From contig JAEYUW010000002.1 of the NCBI GenBank assembly GCA_023432225.1, forward strand, positions 310,001 through 374,000: a stretch of 64,000 bases of DNA, given 5' to 3'. Each line of letters opens with the position of its first letter. Position 1 is the first letter of the stretch. Source of the DNA: Verrucomicrobiota bacterium. Its GTDB lineage: Bacteria > Verrucomicrobiota > Verrucomicrobiia > Opitutales > Opitutaceae. Shown here in pieces: positions 42,450 to 50,603 of the stretch. Both the position numbers and the translations under genes were made by a program. The notes under the pieces were generated by a model. That model saw only the letters and a program-made list of their open reading frames with translations. It was not told the origin of the DNA and ran no database searches.

Positions 42450-43418
42450 TTAGGCGGCGCGGGTGCCGTGCTCGGAGTGCGGGATGCTGCCGACGACGCG
42501 CTCGCGGTAGTCGCTGGGGGACTCGCCGGCGATGCGGCGAAACACGCGATTGAACTGGGAGAGCGACTGGAAACCGGCGGCGAAAGCCGCTTCGCTGACG
42601 CGGATGTGCGGGTTGATCATCTGTTGCTTGACGGTCTCGACGCGCAGGCGCGCGAGGTAGTCCGTGAAGGTGAGACCGGTGCCGCCCTTGAACACCTTGC
42701 AGAAGTAGAACGTGCTCATGTTCACGGCGCGGGCGACTTCGCCGACGGAGATTTCGCCGGTGTAGTGCTCCTGAATGAAGGCGCGGGCCTTCGCGACGAC
42801 GGGAGACTCAGCGGTCGATTCCTGCACCATCACCTGGTTGCTGATCGAGGAGAGGTGTTGCGAGAAAACGGAGAGCAGGCGGACGATGGATTCGAATTGC
42901 GACTTCGAGAGGACGCGGGTGCCGAAGTAGGCTTTCTTGATGCTTTCGACCTCTTTGGCCGACGTGTCGGGGCTGATCTGGCGCGAGATGGCTTTGAAGC
43001 CGGCCTGGCTGGGGGCTTGGAGAATGATCTGGCCGGTCTGGAGGTGACCGAGCACCTGCTCACCGACGCGGACCGGCACGGCGGCCTCGCTGAGACCGGC
43101 GAAGCATTGGAAGGTCTTCGCTTCGTCGCGCGCCTGCTCTTCGGCCTGTTGCTGGACGAGGAGGCAGTTGGCGCAGGTCTTGTTGCGGCCGGCCATCAGC
43201 TGGCAGAACGGGTTCACGCGCTTCGAGTCGTGCAGCGGAGAGTTGAAGGTGCCGGTGGCGCGCAGGGCGAGCGGGAGGCCGGTCGTGGCTTCGAAGGCGT
43301 CCTTGTAGTCCTGGAAGATCGCAGCACGCTCGAGGTGCTGGATGACGCTGCGACCGGAGTCGCGGGAAGTCGTGGCGGGCACGAAGGGGAGGGCAGGGGC
43401 GGCGTGGATCGCTTGCAT
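42450..43418 (-). CDS. AraC-family regulator with PocR sensory domain
   Basis: The 322-residue protein combines a PocR-type ligand-binding domain (residues about 30-180) with a C-terminal AraC double HTH. The sensory part has the cysteine cluster typical of PocR: RVNPFCQLMAG, TCANCLLVQQQAEEQA and FQCFAGLSEAAVPV. The HTH part includes GEISVGEVARAVNMSTFYFC and RVSEAAFAAGFQSLSQFNRV. PocR domains bind small hydrocarbon derivatives or related ligands. It is transcribed opposite to the glucan genes and divergent from the sensor kinase, so it may control either. The ATG is at 43418. Confidence 0.88.
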   Translation of the reverse strand: MQAIHAAPALPFVPATTSRDSGRSVIQHLERAAIFQDYKDAFEATTGLPLALRATGTFNSPLHDSKRVNPFCQLMAGRNKTCANCLLVQQQAEEQARDEAKTFQCFAGLSEAAVPVRVGEQVLGHLQTGQIILQAPSQAGFKAISRQISPDTSAKEVESIKKAYFGTRVLSKSQFESIVRLLSVFSQHLSSISNQVMVQESTAESPVVAKARAFIQEHYTGEISVGEVARAVNMSTFYFCKVFKGGTGLTFTDYLARLRVETVKQQMINPHIRVSEAAFAAGFQSLSQFNRVFRRIAGESPSDYRERVVGSIPHSEHGTRAA

Positions 43419-43544
43419 GCGTTGAAAATAGCAGAAGGTGCGCAGACGCGTAATTGGCGCCGGGGCTGGGACTGACTAAAGAATTTCCCTAGATCGCGGC
43501 CGCCCGCGCTTGCCAGCGCGCGGTTGCCTGAACACGTTTTTCGC

Positions 43545-44774
43545 GTGCCCACGCCCGATTTTTCCGCACTCACGCGCGAGGAGTTGATCGCTCGCCTCGC
43601 CGCCGACCAAACCGCCTCTCCGGAGGAACTCGTCAGTGCTGCGCGCGAATTGCGCGACATGAAAGCCGCGCTCGACGCGCACTCGATCGTGGCGATCACC
43701 GACCCGTCCGGCCGCATCACCTACGTGAACGATAAGTTCTGCGCGATTTCGAAGTATGCGCGCGAGGAATTGATCGGGCAGGACCATCGCGTCATCAACT
43801 CCGGGTTTCACTCGAAGGAATTTTTCAAGGAACTGTGGAGCACGATCGGCCGGGGCCAAATCTGGCATGGCGAGATCCAGAATCGCGCCAGGGACGGCTC
43901 GTTCTACTGGGTCGATACGACGATTTTTCCTTTCCTCAACGCCGCGGGGAAACCCTACCAATACATCGCGATCCGCACGGACATCACGCAGCGCAAGGCC
44001 GACGAACTCGAGCTCCAGCGCATCGCGGCGGATCTCGCGCAGAAGAACAAGGAACTCGAGGCGATCGTCTATACGGTCTCGCACGATCTGCGTTCGCCGC
44101 TCGTCAACGTGCAGGGCTTCAGCCGGCAGTTGACGCGCGCCTGCGAGCAAATCCGCGAGGCCATCGCGGCGGCGCCCGACGGCAAAGTGGCCGGCGAGGC
44201 GCTGCGCAAGCCGCTCGATGTCACGATTCCGCAAGCGCTCAAGTTCATCAGCGCGGGCGTGACCAAGATGGAGGCGTTGCTCGCGGGCCTGCTGCACTAT
44301 TCGCGGCTCGGCCGGGTCGCGCTGAACCTCCGCCCGCTCGACATGAATGCGATGCTTTCCGAGATCACGGCGGCAATGAAGTTCCAACTCGACGAGGCCA
44401 GGGCCCAGGTTCGCGTGGGCGTGCTGCCGCGTTGCGCCGGTGACAGCGCCCAGACCAATCAGGTGTTCGCGAACCTCCTCGACAACGCGCTCAAGTATCG
44501 CTCGCCGGATCGGCCGCTGCGCATCGACATCAACGGGCGCGTCGAGCAAGGCATGGCGGTCTACGAGGTCGCCGACAACGGCATCGGCATCGCGCGCGAG
44601 CATCAGGCGAAAATTTTCGAGATTTTCCACCGGCTCAACCCGGCCGATTCGCCGGGCGAGGGGCTCGGGCTCGCCATCGCGCAGCGCGTGCTCGAACGCC
44701 AGGGCGGCCGGATTTGGGTTGAGAGCGCGCCGAACAGCGGTTCCATCTTCCGCGTTTCATTGCCGGCGGCGTAA
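43545..44774 (+). CDS. PAS-domain sensor histidine kinase
   Basis: The GTG at 43545 is taken as start; an upstream TTG at 43524 is possible. A short helical N-terminus leads to a PAS domain (HSIVAITDPSGRITYVNDKF, IGQDHRVINSGFHSKEF) with a PAC-like end (YIAIRTDITQRKADELE). HisKA follows with the phospho-acceptor in YTVSHDLRSPLVNVQG, then HATPase (NLLDNALKYRS, VADNGIGIAREHQAKIFEIF, GEGLGLAIAQRV). No membrane segment is seen, so it senses an internal signal. It is first in a four-gene signalling run with 23 nt to the response regulator. Confidence 0.9.
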   Translation: MPTPDFSALTREELIARLAADQTASPEELVSAARELRDMKAALDAHSIVAITDPSGRITYVNDKFCAISKYAREELIGQDHRVINSGFHSKEFFKELWSTIGRGQIWHGEIQNRARDGSFYWVDTTIFPFLNAAGKPYQYIAIRTDITQRKADELELQRIAADLAQKNKELEAIVYTVSHDLRSPLVNVQGFSRQLTRACEQIREAIAAAPDGKVAGEALRKPLDVTIPQALKFISAGVTKMEALLAGLLHYSRLGRVALNLRPLDMNAMLSEITAAMKFQLDEARAQVRVGVLPRCAGDSAQTNQVFANLLDNALKYRSPDRPLRIDINGRVEQGMAVYEVADNGIGIAREHQAKIFEIFHRLNPADSPGEGLGLAIAQRVLERQGGRIWVESAPNSGSIFRVSLPAA

Positions 44775-44796
44775 TCGCGCGGTGCCGGACCACGCC

Positions 44797-45240
44797 ATGA
44801 ACAAATCTCCTACCATTCTCATCGTCGAAGACGACGAAGGCCACGCCATCCTCATCCGGGAAAACCTGGAAATGGCCGGCCTCAAAAATCCGATCGAGCA
44901 CTTCCGCGACGGCCAGGCGGTGCTCGACTATTTTTTCGATCAGGACGGCAAGGTCCTGCGCAGTCACGAGGGCACCTACTTGGTGCTGCTCGACATTCGG
45001 ATGCCCAAGGTCGATGGCATCGAGGTGCTCCGGCGCATCAAGTCCGATCCCGAACTGCGCAAACTGCCGGTCATCATGCTCACGACGACCGACGATTCGC
45101 GCGAGGTGGAGCGTTGCCACCAACTCGGGTGCAGCGTCTACATCCAGAAGCCGGTTGATTACGACAAGTTCACCGAGGCAATCCGCCGGCTGGGCATGTT
45201 CGTGATGCTGTTGCTCGTGCCGCCGGTTGCGAGCAAGTGA
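44797..45240 (+). CDS. Single-domain response regulator, Rcp1-like
   Basis: This 147-residue receiver has no output domain. ILIVEDDEGHAILIRENL supplies the acidic pocket, LLDIRMPKVDG the phospho-Asp, and IMLTTTDD and IQKPVDY the Thr and Lys positions. The longer alpha/beta insert GQAVLDYFFDQDGKVLRSHE resembles regulators paired with PAS or phytochrome kinases. It should take phosphate from the upstream PAS kinase. Its stop overlaps the next gene (GTGA at 45237), which makes cotranslation likely. Confidence 0.9.
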   Translation: MNKSPTILIVEDDEGHAILIRENLEMAGLKNPIEHFRDGQAVLDYFFDQDGKVLRSHEGTYLVLLDIRMPKVDGIEVLRRIKSDPELRKLPVIMLTTTDDSREVERCHQLGCSVYIQKPVDYDKFTEAIRRLGMFVMLLLVPPVASK

Positions 45241-46292
45241 GTCCCGTCGGTCGCACTCCCGCCCGTATTCTCGTCGTCGATGACGACGAGGGCTTGTTGA
45301 TTCTCATGGCGGAGGCGTTGCGCGCCGAAGGCCATGAAGTCGACACGGCGACGAGCTGCCGCGAGGCGTTCGAGGCGCTCAAGGCTTCCTCGCACGATCT
45401 GCTGTTGCTCGACCTCAAGCTCCGCGATGCGCAGGGAGTGGAGTTGCTGAACAAATACACTTCGACGGGCCTCGCGGTGCCATTCGTCGTCGTCACTGGT
45501 CAGGGCGACGAGAAGTCGGCCGTCGAGGTGATGAAACACGGCGCGTTGGACTACGTGATGAAAGACACCGCGCTGCTCGACCTGCTGCCGGGTGTGGCCC
45601 AGCGGGTGCTGGATTCGATCGCGCGGGATCAGGCGCTCGCCGCCGCTCGCGCCGAACAGGTGCGGTTGGAAGCCGAGGTCCTCGCCGCCAGCGAGCGCGA
45701 GCGCCACGCCATCGGCGCCGACTTGCACGACGGTTTGGGCCAGCTGCTCACGGCGCTCGAACTCATGTGCACCGCGTTGAAGGAGGACACCGCCTTCACG
45801 CATCCGAAGGTTTCCACGCGCCTCGACCAGATGAGCGGCATGCTGCGCGAAGCGATTGCGCAGACGCGTTTCCTGGCTCGTGGACTCGTGCCGCTCGGGC
45901 AAGGCCCGGAAGCCCTGCACCACGGATTGACGGCCCTCGCCGATCGCACGAACGCGTTGGGACGCGTGCATTGCGTTTATCTGACGGACTGCCCCGTCGA
46001 GCTCGCGGACACGCACACTGCCGGCCATCTCTACCGCATCGCGCAGGAGGCCGTGAACAATGCCGTCCGGCACGCGCGCGCGAAGACGATTCGCCTGAGC
46101 CTCGTGCGGCGCGCGGAGCGAATCGCGTTGGAAGTCGCCGACGATGGCGTCGGCCTTCAGGACGGAGCCGAGAAACGGGGCACCGGCCTCGGACTCATGC
46201 AGCACCGCGCCAGCTTGATCGGCGCCGAGCTGACCGTGAAACGCGCTCGCGGCGGCGGCACTGCCATTTCCTGCCTTTGGCCCCGGCCATGA
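45237..46292 (+). CDS. Receiver-linked NarL-type (HisKA_3) histidine kinase
   Basis: The 351-residue protein begins with a receiver domain (ILVVDDDEGLLILMAEALRA, LLLLDLKLRDAQG, VVVTGQGDEKS), a helical linker, and a HisKA_3 dimerisation segment with the His in IGADLHDGLGQLL. A HATPase domain ends it (EAVNNAVRHARAKTI, VADDGVGLQ, GTGLGLMQHRASLIGAELT). It has no sensory input domain other than the receiver, so it likely relays from the upstream response regulator or PAS kinase. It overlaps both neighbours by 4 nt (GTGA at its start, ATGA at its stop). Confidence 0.9.
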   Translation: MSPVGRTPARILVVDDDEGLLILMAEALRAEGHEVDTATSCREAFEALKASSHDLLLLDLKLRDAQGVELLNKYTSTGLAVPFVVVTGQGDEKSAVEVMKHGALDYVMKDTALLDLLPGVAQRVLDSIARDQALAAARAEQVRLEAEVLAASERERHAIGADLHDGLGQLLTALELMCTALKEDTAFTHPKVSTRLDQMSGMLREAIAQTRFLARGLVPLGQGPEALHHGLTALADRTNALGRVHCVYLTDCPVELADTHTAGHLYRIAQEAVNNAVRHARAKTIRLSLVRRAERIALEVADDGVGLQDGAEKRGTGLGLMQHRASLIGAELTVKRARGGGTAISCLWPRP

Positions 46293-47002
46293 AGAAACCG
46301 CGAAAAAATTCACCTCCGCCTGCTCCGGAAGCACCCGCTGCGACAACGAAGCGCCAACGCATCCTCGTGGTCGACGACCACCCGTTCATGCGGGCGGGAC
46401 TGGCGCAGCTCATCGATCGGCAGCCGGACATGGAAGTGTCCGGCGAGGCGGGCAATCCGGCCGAAGCGCTGCAAGCGCTGCCGCGCGTGAAACCGGATTT
46501 GGTCCTGAGCGACATCACGATGCCCGGCCGCAGCGGCGCCGAATTCATCAAGGATCTCCACGCCCTGCATCCGAACCTGCCGGTGCTCGTCATCTCGATG
46601 CACGACGAACTCGTCTACGCCGAGCGCATGCTGCGGGCGGGAGCGCGCGGTTACATCATGAAGGAAGCCGGCGGCGAGGCGTTGCTGGCGGCATTGCGCC
46701 AGGTCCTGCGCGGTGAGATTTACGTCAGCCCGCGCCTCTCCGCGCGCCTGCTTGAGAATTTGCACGGCGGCACGCCGCGGCAGTCGAATTCCCCGATCGC
46801 GAAACTGACCGATCGCGAGTTCGAGGTTTTTCAACTCATCGGGCAGGGCAAGAGCACGCACGACATCGCGGACCAGCTGCACCTGAGCACCAAGACGGTC
46901 GATGTCCACCGCGCGAATATCAAAAGCAAGCTCGGCATCACCGACGGCACCGCGCTCGTCCGACATGCGGTGCGATGGGTGGAGACGCAGGCCGGAGCCT
47001 GA
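46289..47002 (+). CDS. NarL/FixJ-family response regulator with LuxR HTH
   Basis: From ATG 46289 the product is 237 residues. After a Pro/Lys-rich N-terminus comes a receiver (ILVVDDHPFMRAGLAQLID, LVLSDITMPGRSG, ISMHDELVYAERML, GYIMKEAGG) and then the LuxR-type HTH (LTDREFEVFQLIGQGKSTHD and STKTVDVHRANIKSKLGI). It is the natural partner of the HisKA_3 kinase whose stop it overlaps. It probably activates or represses transcription of unknown targets. Confidence 0.93.
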   Translation: MKKPRKNSPPPAPEAPAATTKRQRILVVDDHPFMRAGLAQLIDRQPDMEVSGEAGNPAEALQALPRVKPDLVLSDITMPGRSGAEFIKDLHALHPNLPVLVISMHDELVYAERMLRAGARGYIMKEAGGEALLAALRQVLRGEIYVSPRLSARLLENLHGGTPRQSNSPIAKLTDREFEVFQLIGQGKSTHDIADQLHLSTKTVDVHRANIKSKLGITDGTALVRHAVRWVETQAGA

Positions 47003-47206
47003 TTTTTTCGCGGCGGGAACGTCGTCGGGCACGCCAAAACGTCGCGGTGCGGCAGCGTTCCGAGCTATGACATTTTGTAAATGACTGCGGCAGAACGTTC
47101 CAAGAAACCAGCAGGAATTCTGGGGTGTGTCGAAGTGCCGGTGATAGGCGCGCCTCGCGGCAACTATCCGATGGGGTGACAACGCCCGCCGACCAAAATA
47201 GCGAGC

Positions 47207-47791
47207 GTGACCTCCCTTTCTGCTGTTCCCATTTCGTGGACCGCCGTCGTGTCGTTTGGCGAGTCGGGCCGCGATGCGTTTTCCACCATTCGCGAACTGC
47301 GCGCGATCGAAGCCGAGCATTTCCCGACGCACGACGATGCGGATTTCGGGACGCTCGAATCCGACCTCACGTTGCTCGGCATCGCGCCCCGCGGGCTCGC
47401 CTTGGCGTTGGAGCCAGGTGGGGCCGTTGCTGGATTTTGCTGGCTGGTGCCTCTCAACGGTGCCGGCGAAGCGCGGCTTCTGCGCGGCGAGCGCGACGGC
47501 GGCATGACCCTCGCGCACTTCGCGACGTCAGCCGCGGATTGCAGCGCCGTCTACATGACCAGCGTGGCGCTGCGCGCGCCGTTCCGCGGGCAAGGGATTG
47601 GCACTCGATTGCTGCAATGTGCATTGCACGAGATGGACGTGTTTCATCCGAAGTGTCTTTTGCAAACGGCATGGAGCGCGTGCGGCGCGGGGTTAATTCG
47701 TCGCTACAACCCGGTGCGCGTCGGCGAGTGCGAAGGCCACCCGATCTATCGCGCCAGCTGGAACGCCGGCGCGCTGCAGCCCGCGGCGTAG
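47207..47791 (+). CDS. GNAT-family N-acetyltransferase
   Basis: The 194-residue product starts with GTG at 47207. The acetyl-CoA binding motif A is VYMTSVALRAPFRGQGIGTR followed by LLQCALHEM, with the R/Q-x-x-G-x-G/A core as RGQGIG. The N-terminal half (FPTHDDADFGTLESDL) is not specific. GNAT enzymes acetylate amines on proteins, antibiotics or metabolites, and nothing here shows the acceptor. It stands alone between the response regulator and GH2 gene, separated by 204 and 161 bp gaps that hold no recognisable features. Confidence 0.75.
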   Translation: MTSLSAVPISWTAVVSFGESGRDAFSTIRELRAIEAEHFPTHDDADFGTLESDLTLLGIAPRGLALALEPGGAVAGFCWLVPLNGAGEARLLRGERDGGMTLAHFATSAADCSAVYMTSVALRAPFRGQGIGTRLLQCALHEMDVFHPKCLLQTAWSACGAGLIRRYNPVRVGECEGHPIYRASWNAGALQPAA

Positions 47792-47952
47792 AAGCAACAC
47801 GACAACGTAGCGGAACTCGTCAGAGTTTCGCCACGTGTGAGTCACGAAAGCCTCACGGCTCCCGCTACCGCTCGCGCGGCACGCCAGCGGAGCGCATCGG
47901 TCCGCAACTGCGGGATGGCACTCGGTCGCGGCGCGCGTAGAGTCGCGCGTGC

Positions 47953-50559
47953 ATGAAGCGTGCATTTCTGTGGATGACCTTGTTGGTCGGAGTGGCGTTC
48001 GGGGCGGAGGGCGGACGCGAGCGCGTCTCGTTCAATACCGGGTGGAAATTCTTCAAGGGCGACGATCCCGATGCGGGCGAGTCGCTCAACTACGAGCGCG
48101 TGAAGCCGTGGATGCTGCCGACGGGCGATCATCTGCTGAACTACCAGGCGCCGCGGCCGGTCGCGGCGCCGGCGCGACCCATGTGGTGGCTGAAATTTCC
48201 GAAGTCCGAATTCGACGACTCCGCGTGGCGCACGCTCGACGTGCCGCACGATTGGGGTATCGAGGGGCCGTTCATGCAGGAACTCGCGGGCTCGACCGGC
48301 AAGCTGCCGTGGTCTGGGACCGGTTGGTATCGGAAGAAATTCCCGCTGCCGGCCGAGGATGCGGGACGGCGCGTCTATCTCGAATTCGACGGTGCGATGT
48401 CTTACGCGCTCGTGTGGTGCAACGGCCAGCTCGCCGGCGGCTGGGCCTACGGCTACTCCTCGTGGCGCGTCGACCTTACGGCGTTCGTGAAGCCGGGCGC
48501 CGAAAACGTCGTCGCGGTGCGCCTGAGCCCGCCGCGCGAGTCGTCGCGCTGGTATCCGGGCGCGGGCATCTATCGCAACGTCTGGCTGACGAAGACGGCC
48601 GACGTCGCCGTGGCGCACTGGGGCGTATTCGTTACGACACCGCAGATCAGTGCCGATGCTGCGCTCGTGAATGTCGGCATCACGCTCGACAATAGATCCG
48701 CCGCCGACGCTGCCGTGCAGGCAAGCGTGCGGTTGTTCGCGGCCGATGCGGCCGGCAATGCCGTCGGCGAACCGGTCGCGATCTCCGAGCCGCAGGCGAT
48801 CACCGTGCCCGCCGGCAAACAAGGCCACGCGGCGCACACGGTCCGCGTGTCGGCGCCGAAGCTTTGGAGCCTGCGTGAACGCAACCGCTACATCGCCGAG
48901 ACGCGCGTGGTGCGCGACGGCCGCGAGATCGACGTCGTGCGCACGCCGTTCGGCATCCGCACGGTGACGATGAGCGCGACAGAGGGGTTGAAGCTCAACG
49001 GCGAGCGCATCCCGCTCCGCGGCGTCTGCATGCACCATGATCTCGGCGCGCTCGGCGCCGCCATCAACACGCGTGCTCTCGAGCGGCAGCTGGAAATTTT
49101 GCAGTCGTTCGGCTGCAACGCCATTCGCACGAGCCACAATCCGCCCGCACCGGAACTCCTCGAGCTGTGTGACCGCATGGGCTTCCTCGTGATGACGGAA
49201 CTCTCGGACGCCTGGCAGAACGGCAAGAAGGCCGACGACTACAGCCGGCTCTTCGACGACTGGCACGAGCGCGATCTGCGCGCGATGATTCGCCGCGATC
49301 GTAATCATCCGAGCGTCATCCAATGGAGCATCGGCAACGAGTTGCCCGAACTCGGATCGCCCGAGGGCTGGAAACTCGCCGCGCACCTCGCCGCGATCGT
49401 GCGCGAAGAGGACCGCACGCGCGGCGTCGTGATCGGCAGCGACAAGCCGCCGTCCGCTTACCAAGGCTTCGAGTCGGTGCTCGATGCGATCGGCTTCAAC
49501 TACAAGCCCGCCGAATATGCGAAGCTCCACGCGCGCCACCCGCACGTCGTGATGATGGGCTCGGAGACGGCGTCGACGATCAGCTCGCGCGGCGAGTATT
49601 TCTTCCCGGTCTCGGACAAAAAGTCCGACGGTGCATCCAACTTCCACGTCAGCAGCTACGATCTCTACGCGCCGTGGTGGGCGTGGCCGCCGGACGTCGA
49701 GTGGAAGGCGCTCGACGAAAATCCCTACGTGCTCGGCGAGTTCGTCTGGACGGGCTTCGACTACCTCGGCGAGCCGACGCCGTTCGACAGCGATGCGACG
49801 AATCTGCTGAACTTCGCCGATCCCGTCGCACGCGAGAAAGCGGCGCAGGAACTCGCCGCGCTGGGCAAAATCCGCGTGCCGTCGCGCAGCAGCTACTTCG
49901 GCATCGTCGACCTCGCGGGTTTTCCGAAGGACCGCTTTTATCTCTATCAGGCGCGCTGGCGCCCCGAACTGGCGATGGCGCACATCCTGCCGCACTGGAA
50001 CTGGCCGGAACGAGTCGGCGAAGTCACGCCGGTGCACGTCTACTCTTCAGGCGATGAAGCTGAGTTGTTCCTCAACGGCCAATCGCTCGGACGCAAGACG
50101 CGCGGCCCGCTCGAATACCGTTTCCGCTGGGACGACGTGAAGTATCAGCCCGGCGAGTTGAAGGTTGTCACCTACAAGAACGACCAGCCGTGGGCTGAAG
50201 CCGTGCAGCGCACGACCGGTGCGCCAGCGTCGCTGCGCGTGACGGTCGACCGCACCGAAGTGCGCGCCGACGGCAGCGACCTCGCGTTCGTGACGGTCGC
50301 CGTCATCGACAAAGACGGCCTCGTTGTGCCGCGCTCTAAGCCGCTGCTGAAGTTCTCCGTGACCGGCGCTGCTGATCTCGTGGCGACCGACAACGGCGAT
50401 CCGACCGATCACCGGATATTCGCCAGCGCCGAGCGCGCAGCCTTCAATGGTCTCGCGCTCGCCATCGTGCGTCCGAAGGCGGGCGCCGGCGGCGCGATCA
50501 CGCTGCGCGTGGAGTCCGACGGTCTCGCGAGCGGCGAGGTGCGCTTCTCCGCTCGTTGA
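47953..50559 (+). CDS. Exported GH2 glycosidase, beta-galactosidase-like
   Basis: The 868-residue protein has a short signal peptide (FLWMTLLVGVAFGAEG). The GH2 layout is an N-terminal sugar-binding jelly roll (WRTLDVPHDWGIEGPF, SGTGWYRKKFPLP), an Ig-like domain, and a TIM barrel with MHHDLGALGAAINTRALERQ, IRTSHNPPAPELLELCDRMG, the acid/base motif SIGNELPE (Glu463) and the nucleophile motif MGSETAS (Glu538). C-terminal domains include a DUF4982-like and an Ig-like part (EAELFLNGQSLGRK). It is a beta-galactosidase or related exo-glycosidase acting outside the cytoplasm. It stands alone, 44 nt from the stop of the convergent TIR cluster. Confidence 0.92.
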   Translation: MKRAFLWMTLLVGVAFGAEGGRERVSFNTGWKFFKGDDPDAGESLNYERVKPWMLPTGDHLLNYQAPRPVAAPARPMWWLKFPKSEFDDSAWRTLDVPHDWGIEGPFMQELAGSTGKLPWSGTGWYRKKFPLPAEDAGRRVYLEFDGAMSYALVWCNGQLAGGWAYGYSSWRVDLTAFVKPGAENVVAVRLSPPRESSRWYPGAGIYRNVWLTKTADVAVAHWGVFVTTPQISADAALVNVGITLDNRSAADAAVQASVRLFAADAAGNAVGEPVAISEPQAITVPAGKQGHAAHTVRVSAPKLWSLRERNRYIAETRVVRDGREIDVVRTPFGIRTVTMSATEGLKLNGERIPLRGVCMHHDLGALGAAINTRALERQLEILQSFGCNAIRTSHNPPAPELLELCDRMGFLVMTELSDAWQNGKKADDYSRLFDDWHERDLRAMIRRDRNHPSVIQWSIGNELPELGSPEGWKLAAHLAAIVREEDRTRGVVIGSDKPPSAYQGFESVLDAIGFNYKPAEYAKLHARHPHVVMMGSETASTISSRGEYFFPVSDKKSDGASNFHVSSYDLYAPWWAWPPDVEWKALDENPYVLGEFVWTGFDYLGEPTPFDSDATNLLNFADPVAREKAAQELAALGKIRVPSRSSYFGIVDLAGFPKDRFYLYQARWRPELAMAHILPHWNWPERVGEVTPVHVYSSGDEAELFLNGQSLGRKTRGPLEYRFRWDDVKYQPGELKVVTYKNDQPWAEAVQRTTGAPASLRVTVDRTEVRADGSDLAFVTVAVIDKDGLVVPRSKPLLKFSVTGAADLVATDNGDPTDHRIFASAERAAFNGLALAIVRPKAGAGGAITLRVESDGLASGEVRFSAR

Positions 50560-50603
50560 AATACGTAGACTGCGCGCGATCGCTTATCGCGATCGTCGGT
50601 TCG

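Noticed and set aside
50576..50596. CGATCGC/GCGATCG hairpin between the GH2 stop and TIR protein 1 stop
   Set aside because: A 7-bp stem of self-complementary GATCG units is expected by chance in this G+C-rich DNA, and there is no T tract; not strong enough to call a terminator.
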